DNA of 64,000 bases, from the NCBI GenBank assembly GCA_016938675.1, contig JAFGUF010000027.1:62001-126000 (forward strand), written 5' to 3'. Source of the DNA: Clostridia bacterium. GTDB lineage: Bacteria > Bacillota > Clostridia > Christensenellales > UMGS416. Under the pieces are notes generated by a model that made no database searches, was not told where the DNA came from, and saw only the letters and a program-made list of their open reading frames with translations. Made by a program: the position numbers and the translations under genes. Positions 18,590 to 26,869 of the stretch are shown piece by piece (positions within the stretch are counted from its first letter, which is position 1; the number at the start of each line of letters is the position of its first letter).

Positions 18590-19444
18590 ATGAATAATTT
18601 CTTAAACAGATTAATGTATGGAAAATCCAACAAACCAGACTACACTAAGGAAGACCTTCAGAGTGAAAGCAGGATAAAGCTGTTTTTTGATATTCTCTCT
18701 TCGCAGTTCGGCCAGTTTGTAAAAATCAATCTGCTGCTTTTTGTATGCATGCTTCCTTTCATTGCGTGGACCTGGATTTCCCTTTCTATTATTACAGTTG
18801 ACTCAACACTTCAGGAAAGAGCCAGCAACGCCGTTTTTTATGCTGCAGGGCTGATTCCTTGTCTTCTGATTCTAGCAGCGCCTCTCGCTGGAATAACCTA
18901 TATAGTAAAAAATTATACGCAGGATAAGCACGTATGGCTTTGGAAGGACTTTACAGCACATTCAAAATCTAATGCTAAGCAAGCGCTTTTATATATGCTT
19001 ATTTACGGAATATTTGCCCTTTTCGGACAGATTGTTTTATACGGCTACACAGTTGTTATGGAGGCTAGCAATTTCACCTCAATATTCCGGGGAATGTTTA
19101 TGGCGGTATATTTCTTCATCCTGGTATCCATTATTTATGCCTTCCCGATGATGGTAACATATGATTTAAAACTGAAGTACATCATTAAAAACTCCCTGCT
19201 GCTTACTATCGGTTCGCTAAAGAGCACTGTCCTAGCTCCGCTGCTAGCGCTGCTTCCTTTCATTCTTCTGATTTTCTTATATCAGGTGTGGCCATATGCT
19301 TTAATCGTCTTGATATTTTATTCCTTGCTTTTTGGGTTGGTATTAGGCCTTTATATAATAACCAGCTTTACAACCGTAGTATTCGAAAAGCATATGAATA
19401 AGCCTGACGAAGATGAGACTGACGAAACAGGCGAACAGGAATGA
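18590..19444 (+). CDS. YesL-like (DUF624) membrane protein
   Basis: A 284-residue protein with about five or six membrane helices and an acidic C-terminal tail (DEDETDETGEQE). The N-terminal pattern, a short soluble part then KLFFDILSSQFGQFVKINLLLFV, fits the YesL/DUF624 family of Firmicutes, often found near carbohydrate transport genes but of unknown function. No sugar genes are adjacent here. It follows fhs by 59 bases and overlaps nothing. Its TGA stop is 21 bases before the methyltransferase start proposed below, so the two are probably cotranscribed. Confidence 0.7.
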   Translation: MNNFLNRLMYGKSNKPDYTKEDLQSESRIKLFFDILSSQFGQFVKINLLLFVCMLPFIAWTWISLSIITVDSTLQERASNAVFYAAGLIPCLLILAAPLAGITYIVKNYTQDKHVWLWKDFTAHSKSNAKQALLYMLIYGIFALFGQIVLYGYTVVMEASNFTSIFRGMFMAVYFFILVSIIYAFPMMVTYDLKLKYIIKNSLLLTIGSLKSTVLAPLLALLPFILLIFLYQVWPYALIVLIFYSLLFGLVLGLYIITSFTTVVFEKHMNKPDEDETDETGEQE

Positions 19445-19465
19445 TACCTGAAGGAGGTTGGCCTT

Positions 19466-20212
19466 ATCAGTATTTATTCGACACTATCAAAGATATATGA
19501 TATCTCCAGGCAAAACGAGAATATTGATGCATGGTTTAAATTTGTTGATTACATAATTAATCAATGCTCCATTCCTCCTTCTGCAAAGGTGCTGGACTGC
19601 GGATGCGGAACAGGGGATATATCAATCCATCTATCTCAAAAAGGAATGCTGGTTGACGCAATTGATACATCGCTTGACATGCTAATGATTGCAAAGGAAA
19701 AGACGCACAACCTCGGGCTTAGCATCAACTATACCGCGCAGGATATGCGATCATTCAAATCCCACAGTAAATACTCGATTATCACCTGCATCAATGACGG
19801 CGTTAATTATCTGACAACCTTAGAGGATGTTGAGGCTTTTTTTAGTAGCTCTGCAAATCATATGGAAAAAGGTGCATTCCTGCTTTTTGATATAAGCACA
19901 AAACTAAAGCTTAAGAGCATGCATAATCAAGTCTTCGCTGAAGACGGCGATGATTTCGCCTATATTTGGTTTAATGAATTCAATGATAGAAAAAAGCTCC
20001 TTTATATGGAGCTGACCTTTTTTACCCAAACTGAAGCTGATATTTTTCGCAGGTCGTCAGAGCTGCATGTGCAGCGTGCCCATGAACCAGCGGAATTAGA
20101 ATCTCTTCTCCAAAAGTGCGGTTTTGCGCTTATTAATACATATGGGGACTTGTCCTCTGAAAAACCTGATGAAAAATCAGAAAGAATACATTTCCTCGCA
20201 CAGAAAATATAG
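19466..20212 (+). CDS. Class I SAM-dependent methyltransferase (probable AUC start)
   Basis: SAM motif I is clear as VLDCGCGTGDISIHL, followed by VDAIDTSLDML (motif II acidic residue) and SIITCINDGVNYL, the usual Rossmann methyltransferase pattern. The substrate is unknown. The frame contains no ATG, GTG or TTG before GTG 19589, which would begin the protein inside the first strand of motif I and remove the conserved N-terminal helices. Homology-like sequence (SIYSTLSKIYDISRQ) extends upstream to a perfect AAGGAGG at 19451-19457; eight bases later lies ATC 19466, my preferred start, giving 248 residues. ATT 19472 is an alternative. A sequencing error is also possible. Confidence 0.75.
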   Translation: MSIYSTLSKIYDISRQNENIDAWFKFVDYIINQCSIPPSAKVLDCGCGTGDISIHLSQKGMLVDAIDTSLDMLMIAKEKTHNLGLSINYTAQDMRSFKSHSKYSIITCINDGVNYLTTLEDVEAFFSSSANHMEKGAFLLFDISTKLKLKSMHNQVFAEDGDDFAYIWFNEFNDRKKLLYMELTFFTQTEADIFRRSSELHVQRAHEPAELESLLQKCGFALINTYGDLSSEKPDEKSERIHFLAQKI

Positions 20213-20217
20213 CCGCT

Positions 20218-21012
20218 CTAATTATCTTTGTTCCTTATTGTTATTAAATTCAATATGACTCTGTCTGCAAGCAGCGCAATGAATTCTCTGTTTGAAGGCT
20301 TATCTTTATTCCTGTCTAATGTGCTTCCGAAAAAGTCCTCCAGCACATGAACCCTGCTTCGGTCGCATGCCACTTCTATTGCATGGCGCATTGATCTTTC
20401 CACTCTGGCAATAGTGCTGTCATTCTTGTAGGCAATAGGCTTATATATGCTGTTCATCATAGTATTTACCCTGTTGAAATCCTCCGCAGCCAGTATAATT
20501 GCTTCCCTTAAATAGTGGTACCCTGAAATATGAGGAGGTATGCCCAGCCTGCGTAGCAATTTCGTTGCTTCCGAAACATAAGTATCCTTCTGTGAATTTT
20601 CCTTATACTCTAATGAGAATTTTGAATCGACATTAATATTTAGAAGCGAATTGAGCCTGCACACGAAGATATCCAAATCAAACGGCTGCACAAAATAATG
20701 CGATACTCCGCCTCTAACAATATCTTTTATAACTTCATCTTCATTTATGGAGGAATAAATTATATATATTGGTTTATAATCCGGCACATGCTCAATCATA
20801 GAGCTTATTTCCTTACCGTTGAGGTTGGGAATAAGCAGATCGGCTATTATTACCTTTGGCCTGTATTCAAACGCGGCTTTCAAAGCCGCGATTCCGTCAT
20901 CAATGATATCTATAACTTCATATATATTAGTATATTCCAGGCTTTTTTTAAGCATCCCGGCAAAAGACTTATTATCGTCAATTATTAGTACAGATATCTT
21001 ATTACTGTTCAT
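20218..21012 (-). CDS. Spo0A-like response regulator with altered receiver
   Basis: A 264-residue protein with a receiver domain (residues about 6-125) and a Spo0A-type C-terminal DNA-binding domain (about 150-260). In the receiver, the acidic pair is IIDDN and the phosphoacceptor Asp is in IIADLLIPNLNG. The switch Ser/Thr is Ser (YSSIN), but the invariant Lys before Pro-Phe-Asp is replaced by Gln (YFVQPFD). The DNA-binding domain keeps the Spo0A recognition pattern ARVERSMRHAIEVA and REFIALLADRV. Spo0A controls entry into sporulation and stationary phase by binding TGTCGAA-type boxes. Here it is the last gene of ireB-ruvX-DUF1292, not next to spoIVB, so it could be a paralogue or the main Spo0A. 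Confidence 0.88.
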   Translation of the reverse strand: MNSNKISVLIIDDNKSFAGMLKKSLEYTNIYEVIDIIDDGIAALKAAFEYRPKVIIADLLIPNLNGKEISSMIEHVPDYKPIYIIYSSINEDEVIKDIVRGGVSHYFVQPFDLDIFVCRLNSLLNINVDSKFSLEYKENSQKDTYVSEATKLLRRLGIPPHISGYHYLREAIILAAEDFNRVNTMMNSIYKPIAYKNDSTIARVERSMRHAIEVACDRSRVHVLEDFFGSTLDRNKDKPSNREFIALLADRVILNLITIRNKDN

Positions 21013-21027
21013 GGTGTTCCTTCGCGT

Positions 21028-21279
21028 TTAGTCGTCTTCTTCTTCTGTTTCCCAAAGGGATAAGAACTTTACAAACAGCTCTTGCGCCTTAAGCTCACTT
21101 TCAATGGTTTCAAATATATATTCGCCGTCTTCTTCAATCATCTTCATTATAACGATGCCCTCATCGTTTTCAATCTCTGAAAATGCGGCGTATTGAGAAT
21201 TGTTGTCATCAAACATCATTAAGAGTTCAAATGCCTTTTTTCCTCCGTCGCTTTCCAGCTGAATTATCTGTCCCTGCAT
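21028..21279 (-). CDS. DUF1292 family protein
   Basis: An 83-residue acidic protein matching DUF1292, with the pattern FELLMMFD followed by an acidic core and a C-terminal EEEDD tail. The function is unknown, but in Firmicutes it is a regular neighbour of ruvX and ireB. It overlaps ruvX by 16 bases and lies 15 bases before the Spo0A-like gene. It is likely cytoplasmic. Confidence 0.85.
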   Translation of the reverse strand: MQGQIIQLESDGGKKAFELLMMFDDNNSQYAAFSEIENDEGIVIMKMIEEDGEYIFETIESELKAQELFVKFLSLWETEEEDD

Positions 21280-21698
21280 ATTTCACCTTTCATATAATCA
21301 CTTAATATTATTGTCGCCGCCATCATATCAACGGCGTTCCTTCTGTTTTTGTGGCGCACATTGCCCTCATCCAGCACCCTGTGTGCGTGGGCCGACGTCA
21401 TTCTTTCATCGTACATTACTATGGGTACGGGCAGATGTTTCTGCAGGCTGTCGCAGTATTTTAATATATCTTCTGCCGCTATTCCTATCTCTCCGGCCAG
21501 AGTCTTGGGCAGCCCTGCTATAATCTTGCTCACATTATAGTTTCTGATTATCTCATTGTAATGATCTGCGTCCTTCTCCAGGCTCTGTCGAAGATATGTT
21601 TCATGCCCCTGCGCCGTTATGCCAAGAGGGTCGCTAAGCGCTATTCCTATTCTCTTTTTGCCGATGTCGAGCCCCATCAGACGAGTGTAGTCAGGCAT
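21264..21698 (-). CDS. ruvX: RuvX/YqgF family putative Holliday junction resolvase
   Basis: A 144-residue RNase-H-fold protein. The first catalytic Asp is in MGLDIGKKRIGIALSD at about residues 9-24, the acidic Glu follows in YDERMTSAHAHRVL near residue 100, and Asp in NAVDMMAATIILSDYM near residue 123; all expected acidic residues are present. The family acts in pre-16S rRNA 5' end processing and may resolve Holliday junctions. It lies between ireB (gap of 2 bases) and DUF1292 (overlap of 16 bases). Confidence 0.93.
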   Translation of the reverse strand: MPDYTRLMGLDIGKKRIGIALSDPLGITAQGHETYLRQSLEKDADHYNEIIRNYNVSKIIAGLPKTLAGEIGIAAEDILKYCDSLQKHLPVPIVMYDERMTSAHAHRVLDEGNVRHKNRRNAVDMMAATIILSDYMKGEICRDR

Positions 21699-21700
21699 AA

Positions 21701-21967
21701 CTATTCTTTAGTTTCCTTTTCAATTTTAGCTATATAATTTTTGACAAGCTCTTCTAGTATTTCATCTCTCTCGTATCTTCTGATTAAATACCTTGCATTG
21801 TTATAGCTGGTTATGTAGGTAGGGTCTCCTGAAATAATATAGCCTACTATCTGGTTAATAGGGTCGTATCCTTTTTCAGTAAGTGAAGAATATACCTGCT
21901 TGAGGATATCCTCAACCGAAGTTTCTTCCTTATCAATGCTGAATTTAATTGTATGGTTAGTATCCAT
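21701..21967 (-). CDS. IreB family regulatory phosphoprotein
   Basis: An 88-residue protein matching IreB (DUF965), a small cytoplasmic protein phosphorylated by the Ser/Thr kinase IreK in Enterococcus, where it affects cephalosporin resistance. The family sequence is plain: [22 protein letters not shown], then [26 protein letters not shown]. It starts after AGGAGA. It heads the order ireB-ruvX-DUF1292 known across Clostridia; alaS, its usual upstream neighbour, is absent. Confidence 0.93.
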   Translation of the reverse strand: MDTNHTIKFSIDKEETSVEDILKQVYSSLTEKGYDPINQIVGYIISGDPTYITSYNNARYLIRRYERDEILEELVKNYIAKIEKETKE

Positions 21968-22017
21968 TGTTTTCTCCTAATTGTATAATATTTATCCTAT
22001 ATTTTGTATGGCCTTTT

Positions 22018-23394
22018 TTATCGAATTTTGTAAATTATTGGGCTATCCTGCGGATTTGCACTGGTAAGCAGCAAACATAGATAATTTTCGCCCGTTTTTT
22101 CAAAAATCTCAAAGCTCAGATGATAATTTTCTGCTGTTCCTCCCTGCACAGGGCCGAACCCCAATTCATCATACGGCGTCAGCTCAAGTGTAGGCTTCAC
22201 TATAATATTATGCTCTAGGTCGTAGAGTGCAAAGCTGCGTATTTCAGCAGGGATAATTACGCCAGCTGATATATTAGTAAACTCCATACTGAATGTGTAC
22301 ATCAGGTTTTCCTGGTTTACCGTAGTGTGATTGTCAAAATACTGTGCACTGCTCAGCTTCACCTTCAAAGAATCATCCAAAGTGTATTCCTGCCCGATAA
22401 TAAAGGTAGGAATGCCTGATATATCCGCAGGCTCTGCTATCATGCTATCGTATGCCCCTGAATTATCGCTGAACTGCACAGGTGCGATATCGAAATCATA
22501 GCTGCTTCCTGTTCTGCTGCCCAGCCCTTCCGGCATTGCAAGAACTGCCGCTTTCGTGCCCTTATTCACCGTGAAACGAATATAATCCGCGCAGTATCCG
22601 CCTGGAAGAATATTTACCCCTGCGGCGAATATGCCGTCATTCATTGCGCTGTAATACGCATCTCCGTCGCTGTCTATCAATACAAAATCAGAAACCGATA
22701 TATATCCTGTCTCTTGGTCGCCGTAATTGACAATCTTCAACAAAACCAATATATCTGTCTGTCCGTCTTCCCGTAGGTTTTCTTCCAGCGAAAGGCATTC
22801 GATAAATATCTGCTCGTCTGCCATGTCGACTGTAGATATTGCTTCCATGTCCAGAAACGTTTCCGGCTCTGCTGTTGGCGCCGGTGTGTCCGTCACGACG
22901 GGCGTTCCTGTGGGCGGGGGAGTGGTTTTTAGTACGGCCTGCGGGGTAGGCGTGGCGTCAGCATTGATTTCGCTGTCCGGCGTAAACCCATTGATGCTGA
23001 TGCGCAGGCTTATTATGGTATTATACCGCTTTTTCTCCTGCCTGAATATTGCCTTTTTCACTTCAAGAAGGTATTTATAGTGGTTCGTCTTGCCGGATGA
23101 TATATAGCTCTGGGTTGTCAGCTTATTTGCTGTTACATCATATTTGCTGTGTTCAAACAAGGTATCATAATACCTGCTTACCTTTTCATAGTCGTCATCT
23201 GTTCCAAAAGAAATATCTATAATGCCTTCATTGAATGAATATTCATATACTTCTGCTCCGCTGTATACAGGGAACATCTCCGCCGGGTATTCCGCGCCGA
23301 CTGCCACGCTCTCTTCGCTTTTCCATTCTGAGCATCCCGAAAGAGCCAAAACTGAAAGGCAAAGAAAAACAAATATTTTCTTCGGATATGTCAT
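22018..23394 (-). CDS. Uncharacterised lipoprotein with Thr/Pro linker
   Basis: A 458-residue exported protein with a signal peptide and lipobox LSGC (Cys21). Residues about 30-145 form a small alpha/beta domain. A Thr/Pro-rich linker follows at about 150-180 (repeats such as TPPPTGTP and DTPAPTAEP). The C-terminal 270 residues are beta-rich and look like two domains related to DUF4352 (patterns VLLKIVNYGDQETGYISVSDF and FSMEFTNISAGVIIPAEIRSF). The function is unknown. The start follows AAGGAG. It lies 50 bases upstream of ireB on the same strand and could be cotranscribed. Confidence 0.7.
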   Translation of the reverse strand: MTYPKKIFVFLCLSVLALSGCSEWKSEESVAVGAEYPAEMFPVYSGAEVYEYSFNEGIIDISFGTDDDYEKVSRYYDTLFEHSKYDVTANKLTTQSYISSGKTNHYKYLLEVKKAIFRQEKKRYNTIISLRISINGFTPDSEINADATPTPQAVLKTTPPPTGTPVVTDTPAPTAEPETFLDMEAISTVDMADEQIFIECLSLEENLREDGQTDILVLLKIVNYGDQETGYISVSDFVLIDSDGDAYYSAMNDGIFAAGVNILPGGYCADYIRFTVNKGTKAAVLAMPEGLGSRTGSSYDFDIAPVQFSDNSGAYDSMIAEPADISGIPTFIIGQEYTLDDSLKVKLSSAQYFDNHTTVNQENLMYTFSMEFTNISAGVIIPAEIRSFALYDLEHNIIVKPTLELTPYDELGFGPVQGGTAENYHLSFEIFEKTGENYLCLLLTSANPQDSPIIYKIR

Positions 23395-23531
23395 TTAGTG
23401 CTCCTTGTGTTCTTCTCTTATTAGAAGTATTATACAATATTTATATAAAAACATCTAGGAAAAAAGAATATTGACTCACTATGTCAGCTTTTCTCCTTGA
23501 ACAGAATTTGGAAATGCCTTATAATCTCAAT

Positions 23532-24809
23532 ATGTCAAAAATTAAAATATATATAAAAAATATTATTCTGCTTTCCGTGCTTGCCGCATTATTGGCCGCA
23601 GCATTATTATCAGGCTGCGCGCAGCAAAATGAAATCATTATTGAAGAGACCGCCATACCCACACTCACTCCTCAGGCCACCGCAACAGTCGAACCCACTC
23701 CTGAGCCGACGGCTGTGCCCCAACCCATTGAGATAATAATCGGCGGCACCGGTGACATTATGGTGCATAAAAGGCAGCTGGAAGACGCAAAATACACTGC
23801 GAAATTTGAGGAAGGCTATGAATACTACTTCAAGCATAACTTTAAATATATTAAAGACGCCCTGCAATACCCTGACCTTATGATTGGCAATCTGGAAACG
23901 GTGTTTGCATCTCAATCAGCGGAATATTCCGGCTGGCCGGACTTCAACACGCCGGATATATTCGCCTATGAGCTGAAGGAAGCCGGCTTTGATGTGCTGA
24001 CCAACTCCAATAACCACGCGCTGGACAGGGGCAAGGACGGGCTTTTGCGCACAATATCAATACTCGATGAAAACAGCCTATACCACACCGGCACCTTTGA
24101 CAGCATCGAAAGCTACAACACCCCTATAGTAATTGATGTAAACGGTGTCAAGGTTGGCGTAATGTCCGGCGCATATGCATACCAACATATCAATTCTCTG
24201 ACACCGGAAGAACAGCAATATATGATATCCGTAAATGAAGCAGAATACCTGAAAAAAGAGGTCGCGGATCTAAAATCAGCGGGGGCTCAGATAATAGTTG
24301 CATCCATGCACTGGGGATATGAAGACACCTACGAAATATATGACGACCAGGCTGAGCTAGCGCCTTTGCTGGTTGCCGCGGGAGTCGACATAATATTCGG
24401 GCATCATCCGCATATACTGCAGCCCATAGAGTATATGGAGGTTACGCTGGATGACGGAACAGTGAACTCCGCAGTTGTTTGCTGGTCGCTTGGCAATTTC
24501 CTCGCTACCTCCTACAAGAGGCTGCAGCAGGAGGGAGCAATATGCTACGTCTATTTAAGCTTTGACCCCGTTACGGAGGAGGTTACAATAAATAAAACTC
24601 AAGTGCTGCCTACCTATGTGGACAATAATTATACATACCTTTATGATTACCATGTGTTTCCTTCCGGCACAGCTATTGAGAAAATGAATATTGATGACTT
24701 CTCCGTACCGAAAGATTTCGCGAAAACCCTCTCTCTGAAGTATGCTGACGTAATGGAATCCATAACAGGAGGCTATGTGGAATTCATCAGCGAAGTGCCG
24801 CAAAAGTAG
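23532..24809 (+). CDS. CapA family lipoprotein (poly-gamma-glutamate type)
   Basis: A membrane-anchored protein of the CapA/PgsA calcineurin-like family. The signal peptide has lipobox LLSGC. A Thr/Pro linker (TPEPTAVPQP) follows, then the phosphoesterase-like domain with GGTGDIMVHKR, IGNLETVF, TNSNNHALDRG, SMHWGYED and FGHHPHILQP, the metal-ligand pattern of the family. CapA is needed for poly-gamma-glutamate synthesis in Bacillus, but many homologues have other or unknown roles, and no capB or capC is nearby. I chose ATG 23532 (425 residues) because it gives a normal 29-residue signal peptide; ATG 23481 would add 17 residues. No clear ribosome site supports either start. Confidence 0.85.
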   Translation: MSKIKIYIKNIILLSVLAALLAAALLSGCAQQNEIIIEETAIPTLTPQATATVEPTPEPTAVPQPIEIIIGGTGDIMVHKRQLEDAKYTAKFEEGYEYYFKHNFKYIKDALQYPDLMIGNLETVFASQSAEYSGWPDFNTPDIFAYELKEAGFDVLTNSNNHALDRGKDGLLRTISILDENSLYHTGTFDSIESYNTPIVIDVNGVKVGVMSGAYAYQHINSLTPEEQQYMISVNEAEYLKKEVADLKSAGAQIIVASMHWGYEDTYEIYDDQAELAPLLVAAGVDIIFGHHPHILQPIEYMEVTLDDGTVNSAVVCWSLGNFLATSYKRLQQEGAICYVYLSFDPVTEEVTINKTQVLPTYVDNNYTYLYDYHVFPSGTAIEKMNIDDFSVPKDFAKTLSLKYADVMESITGGYVEFISEVPQK

Positions 24810-24826
24810 AATTTATAATATAATTT

Positions 24827-24855
24827 AAAAGACAGCCTTTTATAGGCTGTCTTTT
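24827..24855. terminator. Bidirectional terminator
   Basis: A 12-bp perfect stem (24827-24838 with 24844-24855) and a five-base loop between the convergent capA-like and ABC exporter genes. Confidence 0.92.
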
Positions 24856-24862
24856 TGTTTTG

Positions 24863-26632
24863 CTATTCGTTCAGTTCGTGTTGAATCAGACTGTTTTTCT
24901 CAGCATAGAACTGCGCATCATAGAGCCGCTTATATATTCCTTTTTCCACGCTATAGAGCGTGTCGTGGTTGCCCTCTTCCTCAATCCCATTTTCTGATAG
25001 CACCACTATCTTGTCTGCGTTCCTTATAGTTGAAAGTCTGTGGGCTATTACTATTGTCGTCCTTCCAACCAGCAGCTTTTCAAGGGACTTCTGAATGGCT
25101 ATCTCCGTCTCATTGTCAAGCGCTGATGTGGCCTCATCCAGTATAAGTATAGGCGGGTTTTTCAAGAACACTCTTGCTATGCTTATCCTCTGCTTCTGCC
25201 CACCGGACAATCTTATTCCCTTTTCGCCTATCCATGTGTCGTATTTGTCTGGAAGAGACATTATAAAGTCGTGGATATTGGCGTCAATTGCCGCGCGCTC
25301 TATGTCTTCCTGCGCAGCATCCACTCTGCCATAGAGTATGTTTTCCTTTATAGTCCCCGTAAAGAGGAATACGTCCTGCTGTACTACGCCAATATTTCTT
25401 CTCAGTGAATCCAATGTAAATTCATCTATGTTTACACCGTCAATTTTTATCGCGCCTTCCTGCACCTTGTAGAAGCTGGGTATCAGCCTGCAAAGAGTGG
25501 TCTTGCCGCCGCCTGAAGGGCCAACCAGCGCCGTTGTCCTTCCGGCCTCAATATTCAGCGAAAGATTGTCTATTACCACCTCGTCGCTGTTGTAGCGGAA
25601 AGTGATATTATCCATATAGATATGACCTTTTGGGTTTTTCAGCTCCTTGCTGCCGTGTCCGCCCTCAGCACCTTCCTCCATAATCTCATCAAACCTTTTA
25701 AATCCATTCATGCCGGACTCAAACTGCTGGGTGAAATTAGTCAGCCTTCTTATTGGCTGGGTCATCAGGTTAATAAACAGCAAAAAGCCTGCCAGCTCAC
25801 CTATTGTAATCATGCCCTTATATGCAAAGAACCCTCCAAAGCCAAGAACCAGAATATTAAGCAGATCTATAAAGAATCCCATCCCTGTGGCAAAAACAGC
25901 CAGTGCCTTGAGCGCGCGGTTTTTGGACGACCTGAACGCGTCATTGCCCATGGAGAACTTGTCTATTTCATATTCTTCATTTGTGTAGCTTTTCGCTTCA
26001 CGTATGCCGGATAGAGCATTTTCCACTTGGGCGTTGATATCGGCTGTTGTCTGGCGCACATCTCCGAACGATTTGCTCATTTTCGTCCTCTGCTTTATGG
26101 TGAACACAATGATAAGAGGCAGAATAATGACATACACAGGCAGTGCCAGCCGCCACTCCTGACGGAAAAGTATTATGAAGGACCCGACAAACATAATAGC
26201 CGCAATGAAAATATCCTCCGGGCCATGATGGGCCAGCTCGGATACCTCATTCAGGTCGTTTATAATTCTTGACATCAGCTTTCCGGTTCTGTGGTTATCA
26301 TAGAATGAAAAGGGTAGCTTTTGCATATGGGTGAACATATCCTTGCGCATGTCCGCCTCCATGCGTACGCCTATTATATGCCCCCAATAGTGCATGAAAT
26401 ATGCGAGCCCCGCCGCTACCAGATAGAGCCCCAGCAAAACCACTACATTGCCCAGTATTGCGTTTATCTCCAGCTGAGGAAGATATACGTCGATTATCTT
26501 TGTGGTTATCACAGGGTAGATAAGCTGAATGCCGGACATGCCTAGCGCGGCAATCAAATCGAGAACAAAAAGCAGCTTATACGGTCTGTAGTAGCTTATA
26601 AATCTTTTGATTAGTCTTTTATTGAAAGTCAT
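24863..26632 (-). CDS. ABC transporter, fused permease and ATPase (MsbA/LmrA type)
   Basis: A 589-residue half-transporter with six membrane helices in residues 1-320 and one nucleotide-binding domain in 340-575. Walker A is GPSGGGKTT, Q-loop VVQQDVFLF, signature RLSGGQKQRISIARV, Walker B ILILDEATSALD, and switch His in IAHRLST, so the ATPase should be active. Members export lipids, drugs or peptides as dimers. There is no partner half-transporter next to it, so it is probably a homodimer. The start follows AAGGAG. The substrate is unknown. Confidence 0.93.
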   Translation of the reverse strand: MTFNKRLIKRFISYYRPYKLLFVLDLIAALGMSGIQLIYPVITTKIIDVYLPQLEINAILGNVVVLLGLYLVAAGLAYFMHYWGHIIGVRMEADMRKDMFTHMQKLPFSFYDNHRTGKLMSRIINDLNEVSELAHHGPEDIFIAAIMFVGSFIILFRQEWRLALPVYVIILPLIIVFTIKQRTKMSKSFGDVRQTTADINAQVENALSGIREAKSYTNEEYEIDKFSMGNDAFRSSKNRALKALAVFATGMGFFIDLLNILVLGFGGFFAYKGMITIGELAGFLLFINLMTQPIRRLTNFTQQFESGMNGFKRFDEIMEEGAEGGHGSKELKNPKGHIYMDNITFRYNSDEVVIDNLSLNIEAGRTTALVGPSGGGKTTLCRLIPSFYKVQEGAIKIDGVNIDEFTLDSLRRNIGVVQQDVFLFTGTIKENILYGRVDAAQEDIERAAIDANIHDFIMSLPDKYDTWIGEKGIRLSGGQKQRISIARVFLKNPPILILDEATSALDNETEIAIQKSLEKLLVGRTTIVIAHRLSTIRNADKIVVLSENGIEEEGNHDTLYSVEKGIYKRLYDAQFYAEKNSLIQHELNE

Positions 26633-26652
26633 GTTTTCTCCTTAGCATATGT

Positions 26653-26681
26653 ATTTTACATCAAGGGAAATAACTTATCAA
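26653..26681 (-). promoter_or_regulatory. Promoter for the ABC exporter
   Basis: On the minus strand, TTGATA (26681-26676) and TAAAAT (26658-26653) with a 17-base spacer, about 20 bases before the start codon. Confidence 0.65.
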
Positions 26682-26719
26682 GGTTATTAAATGATGAAAT
26701 CAATTGAGAGAGCACCTTC

Positions 26720-26788
26720 TCTCTCCTATGCTAATCTAATCTCTTCTATTCTCTCCTATGCGGGCATATGCCGGTCATTTGCCGGTCA
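26720..26788. repeat. Short direct repeats upstream of the ABC exporter
   Basis: A 12-mer, TCTCTCCTATGC, occurs at 26720-26731 and again at 26750-26761, exactly 30 bp apart. GCCGGTCA follows twice (26770-26777 and 26781-26788). A GAGAG/CTCTC hairpin lies at the left end. They sit about 40-110 bp upstream of the ABC exporter promoter and could be regulator half-sites, but no known site is recognised. Confidence 0.5.
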
Positions 26789-26811
26789 CCTGCCTGACAT
26801 CATTCCAAACA

Positions 26812-26849
26812 ATAAAAAAGAGACTGGCAAAGTTAACTGCCAATCTCTT
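26812..26849 (-). terminator. Terminator for the SH3b protein gene
   Basis: AAGAGA-C-TGGCA (26818-26829) pairs with TGCCA-A-TCTCTT (26838-26849), with one mismatch. On the minus strand a T run follows. Confidence 0.8.
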
Positions 26850-26869
26850 AAAAGCTTATAATATCCGTA

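Noticed and set aside
26700-26790. CRISPR-like repeat array
   Set aside because: Only two copies of each short repeat, no regular spacers and no cas genes.
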